A stretch of 8,294 nt of DNA from Nitrospiraceae bacterium (GTDB lineage: Bacteria > Nitrospirota > Thermodesulfovibrionia > Thermodesulfovibrionales > Dissulfurispiraceae): assembly GCA_003170655.1 (NCBI GenBank), contig PMYY01000142.1:1-8294 (forward strand). Direction: 5' to 3'. The position numbers were made by a program, and so were the translations under genes. Position 1 is the stretch's first letter. Every line of letters begins with the position of its first letter. Below are positions 1-6,179 of this stretch, one piece after another. The notes below the pieces were generated by a model. The model was not told the origin of the DNA, ran no database searches, and worked only from the letters and a program-made list of their open reading frames with translations.

Positions 1-50
1 ACTATATAAGACAGATAAGTTAGCTAATCTGTTCTCAACCCCGCATGAAG

Positions 51-80
51 TTGTTACCTTATATATCTTGAAAGTATATA
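51..80 (+). promoter_or_regulatory. Candidate promoter upstream of the HD-domain gene
   Basis: A -35-like TTGTTA (51-56) and a -10-like TATATA (75-80) are separated by 18 bases, which predicts a start of transcription near position 87. This would give the HD gene a leader of roughly 107 bases. The region is AT-rich, so chance matches are likely. An inverted repeat ACAGAT/ATCTGT (11-16 and 27-32) lies just upstream and could be an operator, but nothing else supports that. Confidence 0.35.
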
Positions 81-142
81 GGGAAACATCCCGTGTCACA
101 ACGGCGGGAGAGGCCGACCCATGTCGGCAAAACTTCCAGCCG
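81..142 (+). promoter_or_regulatory. Strongly foldable GC-rich leader of the HD gene, class unknown
   Basis: A first small hairpin is GGGA-AACA-TCCC (81-92). It is followed by a long two-tier hairpin. Bases 102-110 pair with 133-142 (nine pairs, one bulged A at 138, one G-U pair). An internal loop AG/AAAA (111-112 and 129-132) follows, then a perfect six-pair stem 113-118/123-128 capped by CCAT. The motif GGCGGG occurs at 103-108 and again at 142-147, so an alternative pairing is possible. I compared it by eye with c-di-GMP, glycine, cobalamin, ZTP and fluoride riboswitch cores and saw no match. It may be a cis-regulatory RNA or simply a stable 5' UTR. Confidence 0.4.
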
Positions 143-193
143 GCGGGCGGAAAAGCACAGGAACGTTTCGGCTTCTCTTTGCTATAATAGAAA

Positions 194-745
194 ATGGTGG
201 ATATATTTTCGATTATCGAGAAGTATTATGAGCCCGGCTCACAGTCACATTTTTATATGGTCGAACACGGTAAGGCTGTTGCAAACAAAGCACTTGAAAT
301 AGCGGCTAGGTTGAGTCATAAGAATCCGGACTGCCGATTCATAGAAGAGGCGGCATTGCTTCACGACATAGGGATCTTCCTTACTAATTTTCCCAAAATC
401 GCCTGCTTTGGCGCTCATCCATACATATCGCACGGGTATCTCGGACGGGAACTTCTCGAAAAGGAAGGCCTGCCGGCTCATGCCCTCGTTTGCGAAAGAC
501 ACGTCGGAGTCGGGTTGACGATAGATGATATAAACCGCAATCTTTTCCCCCTGCCGTTGCGCGACATGAGTCCTCAAAGCCTCGAAGAAAAGATTGTCTG
601 TTTCGCTGATAAATTTTACTCCAAGGATAAGTCAACTCTGACCATTGCCAGACCGATCCCGAAAGTGAGAGAGATGGTCGTTCGTTACGGAGAAAACAAA
701 CTTCAGCAGTTCGACGAATGGATGATTCTATTTAAAGAATATTGA
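194..745 (+). CDS. HD-domain (HDIG-type) metal-dependent phosphohydrolase
   Basis: A 183-residue soluble protein formed by a single HD domain. Putative metal ligands are visible in the usual order: His25 in the first helix, the paired His57-Asp58 in LLHDIG, further histidines at 75, 80 and 103, and Asp139 in FADK. Members of this family hydrolyse phosphate esters of nucleotides or other small molecules; the substrate cannot be told from sequence. The ATG at 194 fits the family N-terminus (KYY followed by the His25 helix). No Shine-Dalgarno sequence precedes it; instead TATAAT lies at 183-188, so translation may be weak or leaderless from that box. It is the only plus-strand gene recognised and converges on thiC. 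Its TGA stop lies inside the first bases of an IS605-end-like repeat, so the C-terminus may have been altered by that insertion. Confidence 0.88.
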   Translation: MVDIFSIIEKYYEPGSQSHFYMVEHGKAVANKALEIAARLSHKNPDCRFIEEAALLHDIGIFLTNFPKIACFGAHPYISHGYLGRELLEKEGLPAHALVCERHVGVGLTIDDINRNLFPLPLRDMSPQSLEEKIVCFADKFYSKDKSTLTIARPIPKVREMVVRYGENKLQQFDEWMILFKEY

Positions 746-787
746 CATTCTCCCGCCTAAAAGGCGAGGACTCCCGAATTCCGACAC
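743..787 (-). repeat. IS200/IS605 (IS1341/TnpB)-type right-end-like repeat, copy 1
   Basis: A 45-base sequence carrying CATTCTC, the hairpin core CGCCTAAAAGGCG with flanking pairs (751-758 with 762-770, one bulged A), and the tail TTCCGACAC. It matches a second copy at 8078-8122 with only a few substitutions and one compensating gap on each side. From family knowledge, this palindrome with its ATTCTC and GATTCC-like flanks resembles the right ends of IS200/IS605 elements that carry tnpB, where it also forms the 3' end of the guide RNA scaffold. Read on the minus strand it ends at ATG followed by TCAA, the cleavage tetranucleotide known at right ends of some family members. No tnpA or tnpB lies beside it, so it is a solo remnant or a small non-autonomous element. 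Confidence 0.5.
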
Positions 788-900
788 ACGCATTGGACGG
801 ATACTTCGGGTTAAAAGAATAAACAATTCGCGACTGAATACGGCTTACTATCGCATTATAAAGACTTTGGTTTATCCTCACATCCATTTCAGCTATAAGA

Positions 901-2184
901 TTATTTCTTGTGCAGCGCTCTCTCTACCGTCTTGATCGCGCAGAACTCGCCGCACATGCTGCAAACCTCTTTAACTGTCGGAGGCACGGCACCTCTCCAT
1001 TCCCTCACTCTGTCTGGGTTGAAGCTGTGAGATATCTGTCCTTCCCAATCAAGGTTTTTCCGGCAATGCGCCATCTGTCTGTCTTTCTCCATAGCACCGG
1101 GAACACCCTTGGCTATATCGGCGGCATGGGCTGCGATCTTAGACGCTATAACCCCCTCTTTGACATCTTCAATATTAGGCAGCCTTATATGTTCCGCCGG
1201 GGTAACATAACAGAGAAAATCGGCCCCTGCAGCGCCCGCTATCGCCCCCCCTATAGCAGCCGCAATATGGTCGTAACCCATTGCGATATCGGTTACCAGC
1301 GGGCCGAGCACGTAGAAAGGCGCGCCTTTGCAAATTTCTTTCTGGAGCCTTATGTTCAACTCGACCTGGTTGAGAGGAACATGTCCAGGCCCTTCGATGA
1401 TCGACTGCACGCCTGCCGCTTGGGCGCGGTCCCTCAATTCACCGAGGGTGACCAGTTCTTCGAGCTGGCTCCTATCGGTCGCGTCGGCAATGCATCCCGG
1501 TCTAAAGCCATCTCCCAGACTCAGGGTTAGATCATATTTCCTTGCTATTTCGATAAGCCTGTCGTATTGTTCGTAAAGGGGGTTCTCTCTTTCGTTAAAG
1601 ATCATCCATTCAAGGAGAAAAGCCCCTCCCCTGCTCACAACATCGAGTATACGCCGGTCTTCCCTGAGCCTCTCGATGGCTTTTAATGTTACCCCGCAAT
1701 GGACTGTTACGAAATCGACTCCGTCCTTAGCGTGGTCCTCTATTACCTCGAAGAGCTGATCCACTGTCATTTTAGCGATTGATCCGTAGCGCTCGACGGT
1801 CCGCACAATTGCATCGTAAATCGGAACTGTCCCTACCGCGACGGGAGATTTGGCAATCAAAGTCCTTCTGAGGTCCCTGATTGCTCCGCCTGTCGATAAA
1901 TCCATCACGGCATCGGCACCGTATCTTACCAGAACCTCAAGCTTCTGGATCTCTTCATCAAAGGATATCCTGTCTTTCGAAGTACCGATGTTTGCATTAA
2001 TCTTCGTGCTGAGCCCCTTTCCGATACCAAGGGGCTTGATATCGTGAATCAGATTGCGGGTTATGACGGATACTCCCTGAGCAATATCCGATGCGAATTT
2101 TTCAGCACCAATGCCTTCGGCCAAGGCAACAGCTTTCATCTCGTCCGTCACAATCCCTTTTTGGGCCTGCTCAATCCTTGTCAT
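901..2184 (-). CDS. thiC: Phosphomethylpyrimidine synthase (radical SAM) ThiC
   Basis: Converts aminoimidazole ribotide to hydroxymethylpyrimidine phosphate, the pyrimidine half of thiamine, using S-adenosylmethionine and a 4Fe-4S cluster in the cytosol. The 427 residues match the short ThiC form. Visible landmarks are KINANIGTS (61-69), the DLSTGG region (95-100), NERENPLYEQYD (197-208), EGPGHVP (264-270), GYDHI (303-307) and CYVTPAEH (325-332). His268 and His332 are the likely zinc ligands. The cluster cysteines are 408, 411 and 415, spaced CX2CX3C, one residue shorter than the CX2CX4C of the E. coli and B. subtilis enzymes. The ATG overlaps the thiE stop as ATGA, indicating translational coupling, and only a weak GGTGAAAG-like site precedes it. 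It is the last gene of the riboswitch-controlled operon. No T-rich terminator is obvious after it. Confidence 0.97.
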   Translation of the reverse strand: MTRIEQAQKGIVTDEMKAVALAEGIGAEKFASDIAQGVSVITRNLIHDIKPLGIGKGLSTKINANIGTSKDRISFDEEIQKLEVLVRYGADAVMDLSTGGAIRDLRRTLIAKSPVAVGTVPIYDAIVRTVERYGSIAKMTVDQLFEVIEDHAKDGVDFVTVHCGVTLKAIERLREDRRILDVVSRGGAFLLEWMIFNERENPLYEQYDRLIEIARKYDLTLSLGDGFRPGCIADATDRSQLEELVTLGELRDRAQAAGVQSIIEGPGHVPLNQVELNIRLQKEICKGAPFYVLGPLVTDIAMGYDHIAAAIGGAIAGAAGADFLCYVTPAEHIRLPNIEDVKEGVIASKIAAHAADIAKGVPGAMEKDRQMAHCRKNLDWEGQISHSFNPDRVREWRGAVPPTVKEVCSMCGEFCAIKTVERALHKK

Positions 2185-2822
2185 CGTCTTTCACCAACCT
2201 TTTTTAAATACTCATGGGCAGCCAACGCTATGTCGCTCATCGAAAGAATGCCGCTGATCAACGCCACACCTGAAGCCCCCGAGTTAATTACATCTTTGAT
2301 ATTTTCAGATTTTATCCCACCGATGCCGAAAATCGTAAGCCCGACCTCTTTTTTAGCTTCGCGAAGAGAGTCCAACCCAACAGGTTCACCAAACTTGAGC
2401 TTTGCCGGGGTAGGATACAGCGGGCCGAAAGTTATAAAATCGGCGCCATCCCTTTCCGCCTCGATTGCCTCAGTGACTGAATGCGTAGAGCATCCGATCA
2501 TAAGGCGATCTCCGGCTATCCTTCTGATCTCCCTTATAGGAATGCCTGACCGCCCGACATGTATACCGTCGGCACAGACGCTAAGAGCAATGTCCAACCT
2601 GTCATTGATAAACAGTTTTGCGTCAAAGCGTGTGGTAAGGTCCCTGAATTTATACGACATGTCAAGCAGTTCCCTGGTCGGTAGGTCCTTCTCTCTCAGC
2701 TGCACCGCCTTAACGCCGGCAGCAAGGGCTTCTCCAACCGACTTAACGAATGAGTCCGTTGAAGAGAACAACTTCCTGTCAGTTATTAAATATAATTTAA
2801 ATCCAATGCGTTGAAGCGGCAT
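2181..2822 (-). CDS. thiE: Thiamine phosphate synthase ThiE
   Basis: Couples hydroxymethylpyrimidine diphosphate with the thiazole carboxylate phosphate made by ThiG to give thiamine phosphate. The 213-residue TIM-barrel protein shows LYLITDR (10-16), VQLREKD (40-46), INDRLDIAL (72-80), GIHVG (86-90), GCSTHS (110-115), TFGPLYPTPAK (131-141) and the phosphate-binding GIGGI (166-170), all in family order and at the usual length. It starts two bases after the thiG stop and overlaps thiC by four bases, so it sits in the middle of a tight operon. No strong ribosome-binding site is seen directly before its ATG; a GAAGG within the thiG end is rather distant, so coupling to thiG translation is likely. 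Confidence 0.96.
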   Translation of the reverse strand: MPLQRIGFKLYLITDRKLFSSTDSFVKSVGEALAAGVKAVQLREKDLPTRELLDMSYKFRDLTTRFDAKLFINDRLDIALSVCADGIHVGRSGIPIREIRRIAGDRLMIGCSTHSVTEAIEAERDGADFITFGPLYPTPAKLKFGEPVGLDSLREAKKEVGLTIFGIGGIKSENIKDVINSGASGVALISGILSMSDIALAAHEYLKKVGERR

Positions 2823-2824
2823 TC

Positions 2825-3598
2825 TTAAAGCATGCCTTCAATAGGACTGCTCGCTGTGGCGTAGAGTTTTTTCGGAATACGCCCCGCCTTATAAGCCAGC
2901 CTTCCGGCCCATACCGCATACTTTATAGCTTCTGCCATCAATACCGGTTCTTTAGCTCCAGCAACAGCCGTGTTTATCAGCACTGCATCACATCCGAGTT
3001 CCATCGCTACAGCCGCGTCAGATGCTATGCCCACACCTGCATCAACAATCACCGGTACCTTTGCCGACTCCAGTATGATCTTCAGATTATAAGGGTTCCT
3101 TATGCCCAGACCAGATCCTATCGGGGCCCCCAGCGGCATAACTGCGGCAGCGCCTGCGTCTTCGAGTCTTTTTGCCATGATCGGATCGTCATTCGTATAC
3201 GGAAAGACTATGAAACCCTCCTTGGCCAGTATTTCCGTAGCCTTCAATAATCCTATAGTATCAGGGAAAAGCGTCTTTTCGTCTCCTATTACTTCAAGCT
3301 TGATCATATCGGACACTCCGGCTTCCCTTGCAAGACGCGAATATCTGACAGCATCTTCGACGTTGTAACATCCAGCTGTATTGGGAAGGATCTTGTATTT
3401 CCCGGGATCAATAAAATCGAGAAGATTCGGCGAGTTTCTGTCAATGATGTTCACTCTCCGGACGGCAACAGTGACGACATCAGCTCCGGATGCCTCTATA
3501 ACCCTTGCCGTCTCTTCGAAGTCCTTATACTTGCCGGTGCCTATCCAGAACCGAGACTTAAATTCGATGCCTCTTATTATAAAATTGTCTTTCAGCAT
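2825..3598 (-). CDS. thiG: Thiazole synthase ThiG
   Basis: Forms the thiazole phosphate ring from 1-deoxyxylulose 5-phosphate, dehydroglycine and the sulfur carried on ThiS thiocarboxylate. With the start chosen here it has 257 residues, the family norm. The Schiff-base lysine is expected at Lys100 in IKLEVIGD. Other landmarks are GTGKY (20-24), LPNTAGC (71-77), MPLGAPIGSG (154-163) and VDAGVGIASDAA (185-196). An in-frame ATG six codons upstream (3616) is possible, but a strong GGAGGAG lies between the two and directly before the inner ATG, so the inner start is preferred. The gene follows thiS by 39 bases and precedes thiE by two, consistent with the ThiS-ThiG partnership. Confidence 0.96.
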   Translation of the reverse strand: MLKDNFIIRGIEFKSRFWIGTGKYKDFEETARVIEASGADVVTVAVRRVNIIDRNSPNLLDFIDPGKYKILPNTAGCYNVEDAVRYSRLAREAGVSDMIKLEVIGDEKTLFPDTIGLLKATEILAKEGFIVFPYTNDDPIMAKRLEDAGAAAVMPLGAPIGSGLGIRNPYNLKIILESAKVPVIVDAGVGIASDAAVAMELGCDAVLINTAVAGAKEPVLMAEAIKYAVWAGRLAYKAGRIPKKLYATASSPIEGML

Positions 3599-3600
3599 AG

Positions 3601-3607
3601 CTCCTCC
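3601..3607 (-). promoter_or_regulatory. Ribosome-binding site deciding the thiG start
   Basis: GGAGGAG on the minus strand lies two bases before the ATG at 3598-3596 (four bases if only GGAGG is counted). It falls within the open frame of the longer alternative start, which argues for the shorter protein. Confidence 0.7.
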
Positions 3608-3637
3608 AGCACGCATGATTGCATTCCGACCTGCTGT

Positions 3638-3835
3638 TTACCCGCCGCCCACAAAATTTACAATCTCAATATTATCGCCTTCCATTATAGGATGCGTATC
3701 ATAATCTGCCTTCCTGATGATCTTCAGATTCACTTCGACGGCTACCCTGCCGGGTTGGATGTTAAGCTCTTCCAGCAGTTCAGATAATACCCTTCTGTCA
3801 GTCCTTAGCTCTTCGCCGTTAATCTTGATTTTCAT
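3638..3835 (-). CDS. thiS: Sulfur carrier protein ThiS
   Basis: A small ubiquitin-like protein whose C-terminal glycine is adenylated and converted to a thiocarboxylate that delivers sulfur to ThiG. The 65 residues begin MKIKINGEE and end in the diagnostic VGGG, with GDNIEIVNFVGGG at positions 53-65. The frame stays open to an upstream TTG at 3847, but GGAG (3842-3845) six bases before the ATG at 3835 fixes the shorter start. It is the first gene after the TPP riboswitch, so its Shine-Dalgarno lies right after the terminator U-tract. The activating enzyme ThiF is not encoded in this window. Confidence 0.94.
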   Translation of the reverse strand: MKIKINGEELRTDRRVLSELLEELNIQPGRVAVEVNLKIIRKADYDTHPIMEGDNIEIVNFVGGG

Positions 3836-3845
3836 AATGATCTCC

Positions 3846-3881
3846 AAAAAATAAAAAAACCCTATCCTGAATGGAATAGGG
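3846..3881 (-). terminator. Riboswitch-controlled intrinsic terminator before thiS
   Basis: On the minus strand, CCCTAT plus CC (with one bulged base) pairs with GG plus ATAGGG around a five-base loop (3860-3881). It is followed by seven T residues, one A and six more T residues. It stands between the TPP aptamer and the thiS ribosome-binding site, the position expected for a transcriptional off switch. The 5' arm (CUAUUCC, 3879-3873) can instead pair with the 3' P1 strand of the aptamer (GGGAUAG, 3898-3892) through seven pairs including one G-U. Confidence 0.88.
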
Positions 3882-3890
3882 CTTTTTCCA

Positions 3891-3985
3891 GCTATCCCGT
3901 TTCCTCCGCCGGAATTATCCGGATCAGGTTCAGGGGTCTTTCCCGTTACAGGAAACTCTCAGGTTCAAACCTCCCCCAGGGCTGC
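3891..3985 (-). promoter_or_regulatory. TPP riboswitch (THI element) aptamer
   Basis: The minus strand holds the signature parts of the thiamine diphosphate aptamer in order. These are the GGGG of P2, a small AGGTT/AACCT hairpin (P3) running into CTGAGAG, and an extra stem TTTCC/GGGAAA (P3a). Then comes GACCCCTGAACCTGATCC with GGATAAT and TCCGGCGGAGG (P4/P5), and a closing P1. Binding of thiamine diphosphate should stabilise P1, free the downstream terminator arm and stop transcription of thiS-thiG-thiE-thiC. P1 positions are approximate because they were paired by eye. Confidence 0.96.
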
Positions 3986-3988
3986 TTA

Positions 3989-4018
3989 AATATATAACAA
4001 TAGATTTGAGGTTGTCAA
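3989..4018 (-). promoter_or_regulatory. Promoter of the thiamine operon
   Basis: A consensus -35 TTGACA (4018-4013) is followed by TATATT at 3994-3989 (18-base spacer) or TATATA at 3996-3991 (16-base spacer). Transcription would then begin around 3982-3985, exactly at the 5' edge of the TPP aptamer. It lies between the stop of the histidine kinase gene and the aptamer, so the operon need not depend on readthrough from the kinase gene. Confidence 0.75.
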
Positions 4019-4030
4019 TTTAGCTTTCAG

Positions 4031-5302
4031 CTACATTTTTAAATGGAGTAACAGGTTTAGTTTCCGAAATTTGAAACTGCTCGGCTCGTAAGTTATCTCG
4101 ACAGTACACATATTGTCATCCGTCACCTTCAAGGTTATATCTCCTCCATGAGATCTGACAATATATCTGGATAAATACAATCCAAGCCCTTTACCCTCAA
4201 CTCTGCTATTAAGGGCAATTGCGCCCCTAAAGAAGGGTTCGAAATAGTTTTTCAGTTCCTCACGGCTCATATACTCACAAGAATTCGAAATCGTAAGGCT
4301 CAATCGCTCACCGGCCTTTGAAAGGCTAGCCTTTATAATTCCTCCCTTCGGCGTGTACTTTACGGCGTTGTCGACTATGTTTTCGAATGCACGTCGCATG
4401 AGGGTATCATCGCAGCTGCACACAACATCTGTGAGCCCGGAAGTGTCGACAGCAATGTTCTTCGAAGAGATGTCCGCTTTATGAGATTCCAGCATCTCCT
4501 CTATAACCGGTTTAAGGTTAGTCTCTTTCATAACCAGGTCAAGCGGCCTGAACTTGGACGAGGCAAGCATGTACAGATCATTGATCATGCCTATAATGCG
4601 ATCAACTTCCCTGAGCCCAAGGCGGAGCGTCTCCTTGTATTCGTCCGCGCCCCTCTCCTTCCTCAAGGTCACCTCGAGATTGCCCTTGAGAGAGGCAAGC
4701 GGCGAGCGGAGCTCATGAGTCACGTTCGAGGAAAAGTTTTCTTGAAACTTGAATACATCAGCAATGGGCTTCATAGCCTGATTCACCAGGTATCTGCTGA
4801 CAATAAAAGTGACTATCAGCATGATCGGCAGCATCAATAAGGCCAGATTTATAAAATTCCTTTCATATTCGATCATAGCGGTAAGAGGCATCGCTACCCT
4901 GCCGATGTAGCGACTATCAACCGGTATATATGATACAAGATATCTTTCACCGTTATATTTTACAGTTTCATATTCCTGTTTCCCTGAGAAAGCCTTGTCA
5001 AGGAGGTCCTTGTTAAAGGGAAGATTGAAATCCTGGAACTTGTTGGTACCCGATACTATTTGGCGGTCCTTATTGAAAACCTGAAAGAATTCATGTTCTC
5101 TCATGTCTTCAAGAGTCTTGAAGTCACCACTTATAACATACTGCAGATATTCGTCCCTCACATCATGATTCAAATGGTTTTTCAGACTTTTTATAAGGTT
5201 TCGATTAAGCGCGGTGAAGCTGACTACCATCACGAGGGCATTAAATATGACAATAATCGTGGTAAAGATTAAGGTTAATTTCTTCTGCGTCGGTTTGATC
5301 AT
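4031..5302 (-). CDS. Membrane sensor histidine kinase
   Basis: A 423-residue inner-membrane kinase, partner of the response regulator just upstream. One membrane helix (about 9-31), an extracytoplasmic sensor region (about 32-148) and a second helix (about 151-172) are followed, with only a short linker and no clear HAMP domain, by the dimerisation/phosphoacceptor domain. The phosphorylated histidine is His196 in VTHELRSPL. The ATPase domain shows the N box with Asn308 and Asn312 (FENIVDNAVKYTP), the F box FEPFFRG (354-360) and the G2 box EGKGLGLYLSRYIV (369-382). The G1 box is degenerate: ISNSCEYMS replaces the usual DxGxG. The ATG at 5302 is preceded by AGGA seven bases upstream. It sits 112 bases after the regulator gene and about a dozen bases before the thi promoter. 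The signal is unknown. Confidence 0.93.
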   Translation of the reverse strand: MIKPTQKKLTLIFTTIIVIFNALVMVVSFTALNRNLIKSLKNHLNHDVRDEYLQYVISGDFKTLEDMREHEFFQVFNKDRQIVSGTNKFQDFNLPFNKDLLDKAFSGKQEYETVKYNGERYLVSYIPVDSRYIGRVAMPLTAMIEYERNFINLALLMLPIMLIVTFIVSRYLVNQAMKPIADVFKFQENFSSNVTHELRSPLASLKGNLEVTLRKERGADEYKETLRLGLREVDRIIGMINDLYMLASSKFRPLDLVMKETNLKPVIEEMLESHKADISSKNIAVDTSGLTDVVCSCDDTLMRRAFENIVDNAVKYTPKGGIIKASLSKAGERLSLTISNSCEYMSREELKNYFEPFFRGAIALNSRVEGKGLGLYLSRYIVRSHGGDITLKVTDDNMCTVEITYEPSSFKFRKLNLLLHLKM

Positions 5303-5414
5303 TATTTCCTGTCCCCAGAGACATATAATATATGAGCCTCAGTCATCACATTACAGGATTCTGATGAATTAAAGATAAACTTTTGATTAAATTTTCTTCA
5401 TGGAGAATGTATTC

Positions 5415-6089
5415 TTAAGCATCCTCCACATCAATAGTATATCCGACGCCCCGGACGCTCCGAATGACTTCCGGGCTTAAGGTATGACCGAGCTTTTCTC
5501 TCAGCGTTTTTATGTGCACATCTACAACATTTGTTGAAGGATTGTAATCGTATCCCCAGACATTCTCTAGGATTTGAGTACGGGAGACGATTCGGCCCTT
5601 GTTCCTTAAGAGGTACTGAAGAATGGCATATTCCTTAGGACTGAGAATAACCTCTTTATCGGCCACAAACGCTTTATGCGCAAGAACATCGAGTCGCAGG
5701 TCGGCCCACGCCAGTTCGGATATCGAATCTTTCTTCCTTCTGAGGAGTGCCCTCACCCTTGCAAGGAACTCGTCAAAAGAGAATGGCTTTGTCAGATAAT
5801 CGTCGGCGCCGCTGTCAAGGGCCTGTACCTTGTCGCCCACTGACTCCCGGGCAGTAAGCATCATAACCGGCGTCTGAATGCCGTCAGCACGTATCTTCTT
5901 GCAAATCTCTATCCCGTTCATAGCAGGCAGCATTATATCCAGTATAATCAGGTCGTACTGATTAGTTGCAAAATAATTGAGGGCCTCTAACCCGTTGACT
6001 TCGTGATCTACAGTATAATGCTCTTCCTCAAGACCCTTCTTAACAAAATTCGCAACGCCCCTTTCATCTTCGACTAGAAGTATTCTCAT
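5415..6089 (-). CDS. OmpR/PhoB-family response regulator
   Basis: A 224-residue DNA-binding regulator. The receiver domain (about 1-115) has the acidic pair in LVEDE (Glu7, Asp8), the phosphoacceptor Asp51 in LIILDIMLP, Thr79 in MMLTA and Lys101 in YLTKPF. The C-terminal winged helix (about 127-221) includes LSPKEYAILQYLLRN, TNVVDVHIKTLREKLG and the RSVRGVGYTI hairpin. It resembles the CusR/CopR subgroup in style, but that does not establish a metal signal. It lies upstream of the kinase gene on the same strand, so phosphotransfer from that kinase is the natural assumption. Only a weak GAAAGAG-like ribosome-binding site precedes the ATG. Whether the 112-base gap to the kinase gene holds a second promoter is unclear. 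Confidence 0.95.
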   Translation of the reverse strand: MRILLVEDERGVANFVKKGLEEEHYTVDHEVNGLEALNYFATNQYDLIILDIMLPAMNGIEICKKIRADGIQTPVMMLTARESVGDKVQALDSGADDYLTKPFSFDEFLARVRALLRRKKDSISELAWADLRLDVLAHKAFVADKEVILSPKEYAILQYLLRNKGRIVSRTQILENVWGYDYNPSTNVVDVHIKTLREKLGHTLSPEVIRSVRGVGYTIDVEDA

Positions 6090-6127
6090 AGTGCTGTGCT
6101 CTTTCCCTTATTCATCAGTATTTTTTT

Positions 6128-6144
6128 AAAAACGGGATCCGTTT
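6128..6144 (-). terminator. Weak intrinsic terminator after the helicase gene
   Basis: On the minus strand AAACGG-ATC-CCGTTT forms a six-pair stem with a three-base loop (6144-6130), followed by two more T residues and then an A run. It lies about 35 bases after the helicase stop and about 40 before the regulator start. It would separate the helicase from the two-component genes, but the stem is short and the T tract is interrupted. Confidence 0.35.
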
Positions 6145-6179
6145 CCATGCTTGCGTCTTCACCGCGGTCACTTGGAAGA

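Noticed and set aside
93..160. Possible c-di-GMP or other known riboswitch in the HD leader.
   Set aside because: The conserved cores (for example GGGCAAACC and GGACGCAAAGCC of the c-di-GMP class) are absent. Only generic hairpins are seen.
93..302. A 69-codon plus-strand frame starting at GTG before the HD gene.
   Set aside because: It overlaps the HD gene in another frame and runs through the foldable leader, and its protein is rich in Arg and Ser with no recognised domain.
910..2814. Long plus-strand open frames opposite thiC and thiE.
   Set aside because: These are antisense shadows of well-identified genes and contain no recognisable domain or ribosome-binding site.
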